From the NCBI GenBank assembly GCA_002494885.1, contig DACV01000007.1, forward strand, positions 432,001-496,000: 64,000 bases of DNA, given 5' to 3'. Each line of letters starts with the position of its first letter. The first letter of the stretch is position 1. Below are positions 43,708 to 51,955 of this stretch, one piece after another. This stretch comes from Methanobacterium sp. UBA44. GTDB taxonomy: Archaea; Methanobacteriota; Methanobacteria; Methanobacteriales; Methanobacteriaceae. The notes under the pieces were generated by a model that searched no databases, had not been told where the DNA came from, and saw nothing but the letters and a program-made list of their open reading frames with translations. A program made the translations under genes and the position numbers.

Positions 43708-43863
43708 CAGTTCAATATCTGGACCAACACCATCAGATGAAATGCCAACTCCCCCTATCTGAGTATTTGACAGTCCTCACTATTAAAATATACTGAAAAT
43801 ATGAACTGAATAAAGGATTATTCAGATTGATCTTAAAAAACAAGCATTAAATTAGTAACAGTT

Positions 43864-45015
43864 CTATATTATATCCTTTAAATGTCTAACAAGACTTGGT
43901 GATTCCTTTACAAGTCCAAGCAATGAAGCTGATGTTATCGAATCAAGATCTCTACCTTTCATAAATTTTGCAAGGGCATTTAATTCTTTATCATTGAGTT
44001 TATCAAGAACCTTTCGGTATTTTAGTGATTTTTTAATGACATTTCCGACTTTATCATTCCATCTTTCTTCATACCTTTTTAAGAATTCTGCAGAAATATC
44101 TTCACCTTTTATGGCTTCAGCAGCGACTTCCCCTGCAATCTTTGCACATATAACGGTTAAATGAATCCCACCGCCAGTTAAAGGATCAACATGACCTGCA
44201 GCATCTCCAACAACCAGTAATCCGTCAGTATATGTCTTATCAACTGTACCGGATAAAGGAACTCCACCTATATTCATTTCTACTGGTGTTGCCTCGAAAT
44301 TTGATAAAAATTTATTTAAATAATGATATGCAGTTTTTTTATGGTTTCTGATACCTACCCCTACATTGGTTACACCGTCTTCATTAGGAAAAATCCAAAC
44401 ATATCCTCCTGGCGCTATTTCATTACCAAAATAAATCTGCATAAGATTTGGATCAACATCCATACCTACCATTTTGTACTGAACACATGAGCCAATATCT
44501 TTTGTTCCAAATAACGTATCTATACCTGCCATTCTGGCCACATTTGATCCCACACCATCAGCTGCAATAACCAGATCAGCTTCAATTTCCATGGTCCTGC
44601 CAAGATGTTTAGCAATTACCCCTTTAACTTTACCTTCCCTTATTATTAAATCTTTAACAGTGGTTTTAACCATAATATCTGTTCCAGCTTTCGCTGATTG
44701 TATAGCAATGCTTTTATCAAAGACTTTTCTATCTAAAATATATCCAATTTCATCATTATGTGGATACATACGAAAATGATTACCATCTGGAGAATGAAGC
44801 TCTGCACCATGAATTTCAGAGCATATGTATCTATTTGATGGCTTAATCCCAATGGTCTGAAAAGTTTCTTCACTTGTAGCTTCTGCACATTGAAGAGGGA
44901 CTCCTATTTCAGGTTGCTTTTCAATCATCAATACATCAAGATCATTTTTAGATGCAAATAGTGATGAAACAGATCCCCCAATACGTCCTCCAACCACAAT
45001 CACATCATATTTCAT
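43864..45015 (-). CDS. Geranylgeranyl reductase family protein
   Basis: FAD-dependent reductase of 383 residues. The N-terminal nucleotide motif is DVIVVGGRIGGSVSSLFASK; the second FAD motif is LLVVGDAAGHVDPLTGGGIH. GYVWIFPNEDGVTNVGVG is the conserved substrate-side block. These enzymes saturate the isoprenoid chains of archaeal membrane lipids. The gene is preceded by a two-cluster ferredoxin gene on the same strand, its probable electron donor. The hairpin array lies between the two genes. Confidence 0.9.
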   Translation of the reverse strand: MKYDVIVVGGRIGGSVSSLFASKNDLDVLMIEKQPEIGVPLQCAEATSEETFQTIGIKPSNRYICSEIHGAELHSPDGNHFRMYPHNDEIGYILDRKVFDKSIAIQSAKAGTDIMVKTTVKDLIIREGKVKGVIAKHLGRTMEIEADLVIAADGVGSNVARMAGIDTLFGTKDIGSCVQYKMVGMDVDPNLMQIYFGNEIAPGGYVWIFPNEDGVTNVGVGIRNHKKTAYHYLNKFLSNFEATPVEMNIGGVPLSGTVDKTYTDGLLVVGDAAGHVDPLTGGGIHLTVICAKIAGEVAAEAIKGEDISAEFLKRYEERWNDKVGNVIKKSLKYRKVLDKLNDKELNALAKFMKGRDLDSITSASLLGLVKESPSLVRHLKDII

Positions 45016-45244
45016 CCCATGCCTCCAAATCCCTCGAAAACTTCAAAAAAATCTTTGATTTTTTGTGCCAACAAAATCTTAGATTTTGTGGCCGAGGAAA
45101 CAATTTTCCTCCGGCATAGAAAATGCGTAGCATTTTCTAAAGCTTTGTTTTTGGGGTGCAATTTATTATTGCATGCTTTGATTTGGGGTTCAGAAAACCC
45201 TCGAAAGAAGTTTCGGGGGCGAAAAATTATTAGTTTTTCCGGTT
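45016..45244 (-). repeat. Array of tandem mini-hairpins, copy 2
   Basis: The gap between the ferredoxin and ggr genes is almost wholly made of short hairpins. Clear ones are AGAAAATGC-GTA-GCATTTTCT (45118-45138), ACAAAATC-TTA-GATTTTGT (45071-45089) and GAGGAAA-CAAT-TTTCCTC (45094-45111). Shorter ones are GCAAT/ATTGC, GGGTT/AACCC and CGAAA/TTTCG. On the minus strand 45197-45175 reads the same 23-base stretch as array 1 with two differences. It ends at the GGAGGC ribosome site of ggr. Confidence 0.75.
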
Positions 45245-45421
45245 TCAATTTCCTTCAACCTCCAGAAATGCTCCAAGAGGACATACAATCGAGCATCTTT
45301 TGCAATCATCACATTTATCTGTTTCTATAATGAGCTTGTTTTCAGTAAGTTCTAAAGAGCTATTTGGGCACACACTGGTACATGCACCACAATATCCACA
45401 CTTTTCATTATCAAATTTCAT
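45245..45421 (-). CDS. Two-cluster [4Fe-4S] ferredoxin
   Basis: Ferredoxin of 58 residues with two CxxCxxCxxxC motifs, CGYCGACTSVCP and CDDCKRCSIVCP, each completing a cubane with the other half's Cys. I use the ATG at 45421 (MKFDNEKC), which has GGTG upstream; the longer frame starting at 45466 has no support. It lies upstream of geranylgeranyl reductase and is its likely electron donor. Confidence 0.92.
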   Translation of the reverse strand: MKFDNEKCGYCGACTSVCPNSSLELTENKLIIETDKCDDCKRCSIVCPLGAFLEVEGN

Positions 45422-45630
45422 TATACACACCATTAATATAAATGAAAAATATTTAAGATTCAGCACAATATATTAAAATAACACAGTAAACATATATGTC
45501 CTTTCTTATTTAAAAACTTAAATATTAAATTTAGGCTAATCTAAGTGATTATATAATTTAACGAATATCCATATGAGTGTTAAATTAAATTTTATGAATT
45601 CAAAAAAAGATTCATAGCAAAACCGTTAAC

Positions 45631-45640
45631 TTAATATATT
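45631..45640 (+). promoter_or_regulatory. TATA box of tRNA-Leu
   Basis: TTAATATATT lies about 28 bp upstream of the tRNA-Leu 5' end, the right distance for an archaeal TATA box. No further elements can be assigned. Confidence 0.5.
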
Positions 45641-45663
45641 AGATCAAATAATTTTTATGTTAT

Positions 45664-45746
45664 GCAGGGGTGCCCGAGCGGCCAAAGGGGGTGGACTTAA
45701 GATCCTCTGGCGTAGGCCTTCGTGGGTTCGAATCCCATCCCCTGCA
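45664..45746 (+). tRNA. tRNA-Leu (TAA anticodon)
   Basis: The sequence folds as a type II tRNA of 83 nt. The acceptor stem GCAGGGG pairs with CCCCTGC, and A46 of this block is the discriminator. The anticodon loop CTTAAGA gives anticodon TAA. The extra arm and the T-arm GTGGGTTCGAATCCCAT are standard. No CCA is encoded and no intron is seen. One mismatch in the anticodon stem (T:T) is present. Confidence 0.96.
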
Positions 45747-45837
45747 CTAAAATTTTTGAAAAAAATTTTAATCAAAAATAAAATGCGTGTTCTAAAATAA
45801 AGCTTACTTTTTGATTACTCAATAGAAATCCTAAATT

Positions 45838-45910
45838 GCCCTAGTGGCTTAGCTGGTAGAGCGATGCCTTGGTAAGGCATAGATCGGGGGTTCGAATCCC
45901 CCCTGGGGCT
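45838..45910 (+). tRNA. tRNA-Thr (GGT anticodon)
   Basis: Cloverleaf of 73 nt. The acceptor stem GCCCTAG pairs with CTGGGGC, and the discriminator is T. The anticodon stem-loop ATGCC-TTGGTAA-GGCAT gives anticodon GGT. The T-arm CGGGGGTTCGAATCCCCC is perfect. No encoded CCA, no intron. It lies 91 bp after tRNA-Leu. Confidence 0.96.
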
Positions 45911-46007
45911 TAAATCAACATTTTTTCAAGATAATTAAACTAAAACAAAACTTTAAATAATTAATTTTTAAATTTAATTCTATTTTATTTAATTCAGGTG
46001 ACAATTT

Positions 46008-46814
46008 ATGGAAAAGAAAATAGCACAGCTATCTGATGTACATTTTGGTGAGAAAAATTTCTCCCCAGACTTAAAAAACAATTTATTAAAGCAGTTAGAA
46101 GATGAAAATCCTGATCTTATTATTGTGGCAGGAGATTTAACCACAAATGGATACGCTCATGAATATGATGATGCTGCTGCTTTTGCTGATGAATTAAAGA
46201 CAATTACAAATACATATATAATTCCCGGTAATCATGATGCTCGAAATGTGGGATTGCTCCATTTTGAAAAACATATTGGTAATAGAAAATTCCTACATCT
46301 GGATAAAAATTCAGGATTTGCCATTCTTGGGTTAGATTCCTCGGAGCCAGATATTAATGATGGCCAAATCGGAGTGGATCAGTTAGACTGGCTTAGAAAT
46401 GAACTCGATAAAATACCGGATGATTTATGTAAAATAGTTACTTTTCATCACCACTTACTCCCTATCCCTCAAACTGGAAGAGAAAGAAACATCTTACTTG
46501 ATTCAGGAGATTTATTAAGAACATTCAGTGAATATGGAGTGGATTTTGTCTTAAATGGGCATAAACATGTTCCTAATGTTTGGATGATAGAAAAAATGGT
46601 TACATTAAATTCAGGAACTGCAACAACCAAAAAACTTCGTGGCCACACCTATCCTTCACACAATCAACTTATAATTAAGGATAACCAGATTATGGTAAAC
46701 TTAATAAGCACTGAAACAGGGAATAAACAGGAATTAGCCAATTATTCAGTTAAAGTGGAAAAAGAAGAATACATTATCTGTTCCTACAAGCATAATTCAT
46801 TAAAAACTCTGTAA
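46008..46814 (+). CDS. Metallophosphoesterase (calcineurin-like)
   Basis: Protein of 268 residues with metal motifs DVHFGEKN, VAGDLTTNG, IPGNHDAR, FHHHLLPIPQTG and NGHKHVPNVW, i.e. the D-H, G-D, G-N-H-D, H and G-H-x-H set. Such enzymes hydrolyse phosphate monoesters or diesters such as cyclic nucleotides. Cytoplasmic; substrate unknown. It starts about 100 bp after tRNA-Thr and is monocistronic. Confidence 0.93.
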   Translation: MEKKIAQLSDVHFGEKNFSPDLKNNLLKQLEDENPDLIIVAGDLTTNGYAHEYDDAAAFADELKTITNTYIIPGNHDARNVGLLHFEKHIGNRKFLHLDKNSGFAILGLDSSEPDINDGQIGVDQLDWLRNELDKIPDDLCKIVTFHHHLLPIPQTGRERNILLDSGDLLRTFSEYGVDFVLNGHKHVPNVWMIEKMVTLNSGTATTKKLRGHTYPSHNQLIIKDNQIMVNLISTETGNKQELANYSVKVEKEEYIICSYKHNSLKTL

Positions 46815-47247
46815 ATGATCCAATTCATTATTTTTTTTAAAATTTTTTAAGATATAATAAAAATGAAATCTATCTCTAATAAAATCCTCTGATATTTTTT
46901 TCTAATTAGTGTAAATTAAGCTAATCCAAAAAGCAAAAATGCTAATAAAAGAAATAAAAATAAGTATTTGAAAATAATAAGATTAATGTGTCTTTTTATT
47001 ATATGCTAAAATTGGACTTAATTCTTGCAAAATTTTTTAAGGGATATGTTTGATATCATAAGAAATAATAAATGTAGTTTAGTTTATAAATTAATAAAGT
47101 ACACTTTATACGAAATATGTTTCTTCTTACAGGAATAATTATATGTTAATAAACCAAAGTTAAATATATAGGATTAAAAGTAAATTGAATCTTATTTAGT
47201 AAAATTATAGCAAAAACAAGGATAAATATTATCATAAAAGTGTAAAT
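46815..47247. other. AT-rich intergenic region, no gene seen
   Basis: About 430 bp without supported frame, RNA or repeat. It contains several TATA-like stretches that probably belong to the promoter of the membrane protein and phoU-like gene downstream. Confidence 0.45.
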
Positions 47248-47850
47248 ATGTCAAAAATGTTAGATGTAGTAATGGCAGGAGTAATTTCTGGAATTGTGGC
47301 ATTTACCACTTCAAAAATTGGAATCGCTGGAACTGTTCTTGGTGCAGTTTTAGGTGCAATGCTCTACCAGATAATGTCCCATTACGTTAAAGAACCATTG
47401 GAAAACGCACATAACAAGAAAAATATCCAAATAAAAGGAATTGAAACAAGAATAGTCTACATAATTCCTTTAATAATCATAATAATCATTGAAATCATTT
47501 ACATATTTTCCTCCCTATATGTGGAACCAGAACAAATTTTTTATTATCTGGAAAACGCAACAGACTGGACACTATTTAGATCCATTGGAATCGGGCTTAT
47601 CTGCATGGGTATTTACCCATTACTTATATCAGAGAATATAAAAAGATCCTATGGTTATATAATATTAACAGTAGGAATAATTAAACTCTTAAATGGATTT
47701 GTAGATACGAATTCTTCCTTCGTGGAATTATATGCTCCTCTTTTTATAGAATTCGGTATGATAATCTCACTTGTAGTGATTGCAGCATTATCATACGTAA
47801 GCTTATCCATAATTCAAGAATCAATAAATATTAATCGTGAAGTAAAGTGA
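47248..47850 (+). CDS. Membrane protein of unknown function next to PhoU-like regulator
   Basis: Protein of 200 residues. An N-terminal glycine-rich hydrophobic segment (about 8-38, with GISGIVAFTTSKIGIAGTVL) is followed by four helices at about 70-90, 108-128, 136-152 and 168-192. No named domain is recognised. It ends 26 bp before the HTH-PhoU gene on the same strand, so the two are probably co-transcribed. A role in phosphate signalling is possible only by position. Confidence 0.6.
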   Translation: MSKMLDVVMAGVISGIVAFTTSKIGIAGTVLGAVLGAMLYQIMSHYVKEPLENAHNKKNIQIKGIETRIVYIIPLIIIIIIEIIYIFSSLYVEPEQIFYYLENATDWTLFRSIGIGLICMGIYPLLISENIKRSYGYIILTVGIIKLLNGFVDTNSSFVELYAPLFIEFGMIISLVVIAALSYVSLSIIQESININREVK

Positions 47851-47876
47851 AGGAAAACAGGAGTTAATGAAGTATT

Positions 47877-48791
47877 ATGGCAAAGAAAACAAAGAACACC
47901 ACATTAAAAGCAATACTGGACGTAATACGCTATGAAAATCCCTCAACACAGGATGAAATAGCAGAAAGGCTTGGAATAACCCGTAGATATGTTACAAAAC
48001 TTCTTCAACCCTTGATAAGTAAAAAAATTGTTAAAAGAGCTTATGTAATAGAACCTAAAAAAATTGACGAATTTTTAGAAATATACGGCTCAGAAAATAT
48101 TCCAGTAGAACAGGGCACATTAAGAATAACAGAATTACTGGAAGGTATGGCCGATCATGTTTATAAACAGTTAGAAATGTCCTTTGAAGCTCTTTCACAA
48201 TACGACAGCGAATTAGCCAATGAAGCATTGAAAATGGATTTTATTACTAACAATATGCACGAAAAAATAAGAACATCAGTAGATATGGCCTTATCAATGA
48301 ATCCTTCATCTGAATCCAGCAAAATTAATGCTTTCAGTGAGGTTGCATATGACCTGGAGCGTATTGGAGACCATTCCTGTCAATTTGCTAACTTCACCAT
48401 AAAAGAATCATATAACGTTGATCCAGATATGCTTAAATACATAGAGGAAATGTATGAAACCTCAAAAAAAATGGTTTCCTATTCCATGGATGTTTTTTTA
48501 AATGAAAAGCTCAATTTAAAGGACAAAGTAATGAATTATGAAGAAAAAATACATATTCTTCAAAAAAGAGCTCTGAACTGCATTGCAATCCAAATGGCAG
48601 AAGCATCTTTTGATGATACAGAACGTTCAACCTATTATCTTTCTCTATCAAGAGTTGTAAAAGCATTTGAAAGAATTGGAGATATTTCCATTGAAATAAT
48701 CGATATTTCAAGAGAGTACTATGAAAATATCCCCAGAACAACCACTCCTGAACAGTTCAGGCGAAAAGAAAGAAAAAATAGTTATCTCTGA
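47877..48791 (+). CDS. PhoU-domain protein with N-terminal HTH
   Basis: Protein of 304 residues. The N-terminal winged HTH (about 10-65) reads NPSTQDEIAERLGITRRYVT, a DNA-binding domain. The remainder is a PhoU fold with its two three-helix repeats; the signature acidic motifs are VAYDLERIGDHSCQF and VVKAFERIGDISIEI. PhoU proteins control phosphate import through PstB and PhoR in bacteria. In archaea fused HTH-PhoU proteins are thought to be transcriptional regulators of pst. It lies about 1.3 kb upstream of the pst genes. Confidence 0.9.
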   Translation: MAKKTKNTTLKAILDVIRYENPSTQDEIAERLGITRRYVTKLLQPLISKKIVKRAYVIEPKKIDEFLEIYGSENIPVEQGTLRITELLEGMADHVYKQLEMSFEALSQYDSELANEALKMDFITNNMHEKIRTSVDMALSMNPSSESSKINAFSEVAYDLERIGDHSCQFANFTIKESYNVDPDMLKYIEEMYETSKKMVSYSMDVFLNEKLNLKDKVMNYEEKIHILQKRALNCIAIQMAEASFDDTERSTYYLSLSRVVKAFERIGDISIEIIDISREYYENIPRTTTPEQFRRKERKNSYL

Positions 48792-49063
48792 TTTCTTTCT
48801 TCCTCTTCCATGTACTTTCTAATTTTTTTCTCTTCCCACTCCTTGGAAAAAATTCCTCTTTTCAAGAAAACAGACGCTGCATGTGCAATTAATCCTATCC
48901 CCCAAAAAAATGCTACAAATAGGAACCACCAGAAAGTTGGGCTTGTTAATAAGTTAATAACTCCTAAAAATGCAATTACTATAATATAGGCTGTTAAATG
49001 CCCGTAAAAATCTTTAAGTTCTTCAACACGTTTTTTAGCCATTTCATATTTTAAATCACCCAT
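48782..49063 (-). CDS. 2TM-domain membrane protein
   Basis: Protein of 93 residues. The N-terminal helix (RVEELKDFYGHL) leads into two membrane helices (about 20-41 and 46-68) separated by a short turn, followed by RGIFSKEWEEKKIRKYME. This is the 2TM domain, often fused to histidine kinases but here alone. It converges on the HTH-PhoU gene with a 10-bp overlap. The function is unknown. Confidence 0.82.
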   Translation of the reverse strand: MGDLKYEMAKKRVEELKDFYGHLTAYIIVIAFLGVINLLTSPTFWWFLFVAFFWGIGLIAHAASVFLKRGIFSKEWEEKKIRKYMEEEERNQR

Positions 49064-49162
49064 AACATTATCCCCCTTAAAATGATTATTCTTGATATAA
49101 GTATTGCCAATATACTTTAAAAAAACTACTAAAAACAGAAATAAAATTTAATTCTGTATCCT

Positions 49163-49948
49163 TTACAATCCATCGTAGTAAATCTCATCAACTTCAAATA
49201 ACTTTCTGAATGGAGATTCACGAGTTTTTTCCTCGTTAACATGGGCCAAAATACCAGGAAGGCGTCCTATCATAAAAATACCACTTCCAATCTGCCAATC
49301 AAATTCCATATCAGATAAAATAGCCCCATTTGCCCCATCAATATTCATTCTAATTCTTTTCTTATCATAAAGAATGTCTTCAATTGCAACAGCAAGTTGG
49401 GAATGTTTTCCAAAACATTTATATTTTCTGGCAAGTTCAATAAGCTTTGGAGCTCGAGGGTCTTCGTTATGATACCTGTGCCCGAATCCAGATATCTTTT
49501 TATTGTTGTGCATGAAAAAACTTACAATTTCCTCTGCAACCTCATTTATATTTTCTTTAGCCATTTGAATCCCACGCTGGAAAATCTTCATGGCTTGCTC
49601 TATTGCACCTGCATGATTCTTTCCAAATGCAAGTATTCCACCAGCAATACATGCATTTGAGGGGGATCCTGCAGATGCCATGAGCCTCGCTGTCTGGGTA
49701 CTTGGTGGAGTTACCCCATGATCACAAAAAGATACAAGAACTGCTCCCAGCATTTTAGCCTCATTTTTAGAGGGCAGTTTACCTTTTATAAGCAGATGTA
49801 TCATTTCAGGAAAAGATATATTACCTATTAAGTCTTCCTGTAGATAGCCTCTTGTAGTTAATCTATTGGGTTCAACTTTAGTAATAGCCGTTTTCCATTT
49901 TACAGTCCTTGGCTTAAATATATCTTTTAAAGCTTCTTCAGTAATCAT
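49163..49948 (-). CDS. Short citrate-synthase-fold protein (citryl-CoA lyase-like)
   Basis: Protein of 261 residues, much shorter than citrate synthase (about 370-430). It keeps the catalytic region with His in CDHGVTPPST and GFGHRYHNEDPRAPKL, then NIDGANGAILSDMEFDWQIG and FMIGRLPGILAHVNEEKTRE. The end resembles the citryl-CoA-lyase domain of ATP-citrate lyase more than true citrate synthase. It may cleave or form citryl-CoA or another acyl compound; the reaction is not known from the sequence. It lies between the phosphate regulators and the pst operon. Confidence 0.75.
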   Translation of the reverse strand: MITEEALKDIFKPRTVKWKTAITKVEPNRLTTRGYLQEDLIGNISFPEMIHLLIKGKLPSKNEAKMLGAVLVSFCDHGVTPPSTQTARLMASAGSPSNACIAGGILAFGKNHAGAIEQAMKIFQRGIQMAKENINEVAEEIVSFFMHNNKKISGFGHRYHNEDPRAPKLIELARKYKCFGKHSQLAVAIEDILYDKKRIRMNIDGANGAILSDMEFDWQIGSGIFMIGRLPGILAHVNEEKTRESPFRKLFEVDEIYYDGL

Positions 49949-50066
49949 AATAGGTTTTATATATGAGTTTGATATTTAAATTTATCGCTTTTAGTGCTTT
50001 TTTGTTCTTATATGGTGAATTTAGGCCTGATTTAATAAATTATTTTTTTTAGTTTGTTCACTTATA

Positions 50067-50082
50067 GTGTAATCTAATACAC
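50067..50082 (+). promoter_or_regulatory. Inverted repeat upstream of pstS1
   Basis: GTGTA-ATCTAA-TACAC is a perfect 5-bp inverted repeat about 55 bp before the ATG of the first pstS. It could be an operator for the HTH-PhoU protein. A similar but different repeat precedes the second pstS at 51051-51072. Confidence 0.4.
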
Positions 50083-50136
50083 AAATAGGAACATTTAAAT
50101 ATGGGTATTTGATTAGTATAGGTGAGGTGAATTGAA

Positions 50137-50952
50137 ATGGACTCGAAATACATAATTGGAATAATCGTAGCCTTAATAATAGTAGTTGGAGCTTACCTTG
50201 CATTTGCTGGAGGTTCTGGCGAACAAACAACAATACAGGTAGCAGGTTCTACCTCTGTACAACCAGTGGCTGAAAAACTTGCTCAAGCATATATGGAAAA
50301 AAATCCTAACGTCAAAATTAATGTTCAGGGCGGAGGATCAAGTGTAGGTATAACAAGTACCCAGCAGGGACAGGCAGATATCGGTATGAGCTCAAAAGAA
50401 CTTAAAGCTGATGAAAAAGCAGGCCTTAAAGAATACCTGATTGGAAATGACGGTATCGTCATTGCCGTAAACACTGCAAACCCAGTATCTGACTTAACAA
50501 CAGATCAGGTAAAGGATATTTTCAGCGGAAAAATAACCAGCTGGAAAGATGTAGGTGGATCAGAGGCTAAAATCAACGTCATAACAAGAGAAGATGGTTC
50601 TGGTACCAGAAATGCATTTGAAGAAATAATAATGGGTAAAGATACTAAAATAATAAAAACAGCCATTGTACAAAGTTCAACAGAAGCGGTAGCACAGGCT
50701 GTTAAAGGAGATCCAAACGCTATAGGATTCATATCTTTAGCAAGTCTAAGCAGTGATGTTAAAGCACTGCAAATTAACGGTGCCGCTCCTTCAGAACAAA
50801 CAGTATTGGATGGTTCATACAAAGTACAAAGACCATTTCTGTTCCTAACAAAAGGCGACGCTACAGGTACAGTTAAAGACTTTATTGACTTCTGTTTAAG
50901 CCCAGAAGGACAAAATATAGTTAAAAGTGAAAAAGTTGTGCCTGCAAAATAA
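50137..50952 (+). CDS. pstS: Phosphate ABC transporter substrate-binding protein, copy 1
   Basis: Protein of 271 residues with an N-terminal signal anchor (IIGIIVALIIVVGAYLAFA) but no lipobox Cys. The PstS signature is QVAGSTSVQPVAEKLAQAYM. Phosphate-binding motifs QGGGSSVGI, GMSSKEL and REDGSGTRNAFEEI are present. It captures phosphate outside the cell for the PstCAB importer. AGGTGAGGTG precedes the ATG. Followed by a close paralogue. Confidence 0.96.
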   Translation: MDSKYIIGIIVALIIVVGAYLAFAGGSGEQTTIQVAGSTSVQPVAEKLAQAYMEKNPNVKINVQGGGSSVGITSTQQGQADIGMSSKELKADEKAGLKEYLIGNDGIVIAVNTANPVSDLTTDQVKDIFSGKITSWKDVGGSEAKINVITREDGSGTRNAFEEIIMGKDTKIIKTAIVQSSTEAVAQAVKGDPNAIGFISLASLSSDVKALQINGAAPSEQTVLDGSYKVQRPFLFLTKGDATGTVKDFIDFCLSPEGQNIVKSEKVVPAK

Positions 50953-51050
50953 GTGGTTAAAAACCACACTTTTTATTTATTTAAGGTTAAAATTTTTTAA
51001 TTCAACTAATTAAATAATCACACCCATTTTTCCAATCACTCTAAATTTAA

Positions 51051-51072
51051 ATACTCTAAAGAAGAAGAGTAT
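51051..51072 (+). promoter_or_regulatory. Inverted repeat upstream of pstS2
   Basis: ATACTCT (51051-51057) and AGAGTAT (51066-51072) form a perfect 7-bp inverted repeat separated by 8 bases, ending just before the RBS AAGGTGAT. It may be an operator or an RNA hairpin controlling the second pstS and the rest of the operon. Confidence 0.45.
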
Positions 51073-51090
51073 AAGTCAAGGTGATTGAAA

Positions 51091-51897
51091 ATGGACTTAA
51101 AATATAAGTTAGGCATATTAATTGCCATAATCATAATTATCGCTTATCTAACCTTTATTCCATCAACAAATTACGAAAGAATACAAATAGCAGGCTCTAC
51201 GTCTGTACAGCCTGTAGCAGAAAAATTAGCAGAAAAATTTGAAGAAACACATCCCAACATTAGAATAAATGTTCAAGGCGGAGGGTCAAGTCTCGGTATA
51301 AGTAGTGTTTCACAGGGCATAACTGATATAGGTACAAGCTCAAGAGAATTAACAGCAAAAGAAAAGGTTGGGCTTAATGAATATATAATTGGAAAAGAAG
51401 GCATTGTTATCGCTGTAAATAACCAGAATAGCATTAATGAGTTAACAAACGCACAACTTAGAGACATTTTCAGTGGTAAAATAACCAGCTGGAAAGAAGT
51501 GGGAGGCCCTGACTTAGAAATCCATGTAATAACAAGAGAATCAGGTTCAGGAACAAGATCCGCATTTGAAAATTTGATCATGGGTGATACAAAAATCAGG
51601 CCAGATGCCATAGTTCAAAGTTCAACAGAATCGGTTAAACAGGCTGTTAGGCAGGACCCTGGAGCAATTGGATTTGTTTCGCTAGCCCGAATGAGCAGTG
51701 ATGTTAAAGCACTGAAAATTGATGGAGTGGCACCCTCTGAAGAAGCTGTTTTTGATGGATCTTACAGCTTACAAACACCATTTATATTTGTGGTAAAAGG
51801 AGAGCCACAGGGCATTGTAAAAGAATTCATAGATTTTACCCTGAGTCCTGAAGGACAGGCCATAGTAAAAGAAGAAAAAGTTGTGCCAGTAAGATAA
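51091..51897 (+). CDS. pstS: Phosphate ABC transporter substrate-binding protein, copy 2
   Basis: Protein of 268 residues, close paralogue of the previous gene with the same motifs (QIAGSTSVQPVAEKLAEKFE, QGGGSSLGI, GTSSREL, RESGSGTRSAFENL). It also has an uncleaved N-terminal anchor. The ATG at 51091 lies after AAGGTGATTG; a TTG at 51085 is rejected. Two tandem copies suggest either different affinity or dosage. It leads into pstC, 58 bp later. Confidence 0.96.
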   Translation: MDLKYKLGILIAIIIIIAYLTFIPSTNYERIQIAGSTSVQPVAEKLAEKFEETHPNIRINVQGGGSSLGISSVSQGITDIGTSSRELTAKEKVGLNEYIIGKEGIVIAVNNQNSINELTNAQLRDIFSGKITSWKEVGGPDLEIHVITRESGSGTRSAFENLIMGDTKIRPDAIVQSSTESVKQAVRQDPGAIGFVSLARMSSDVKALKIDGVAPSEEAVFDGSYSLQTPFIFVVKGEPQGIVKEFIDFTLSPEGQAIVKEEKVVPVR

Positions 51898-51955
51898 TAA
51901 AATAAGGAATCATCCCTGAAATTCAAACTACCCCATTTCAGATTAGAGGTGTAAA

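Noticed and set aside
45016..45244. CRISPR array in place of the hairpin cluster
   Set aside because: The palindromic units differ in arm sequence and spacing, and no equal-length direct repeats or spacers are present.
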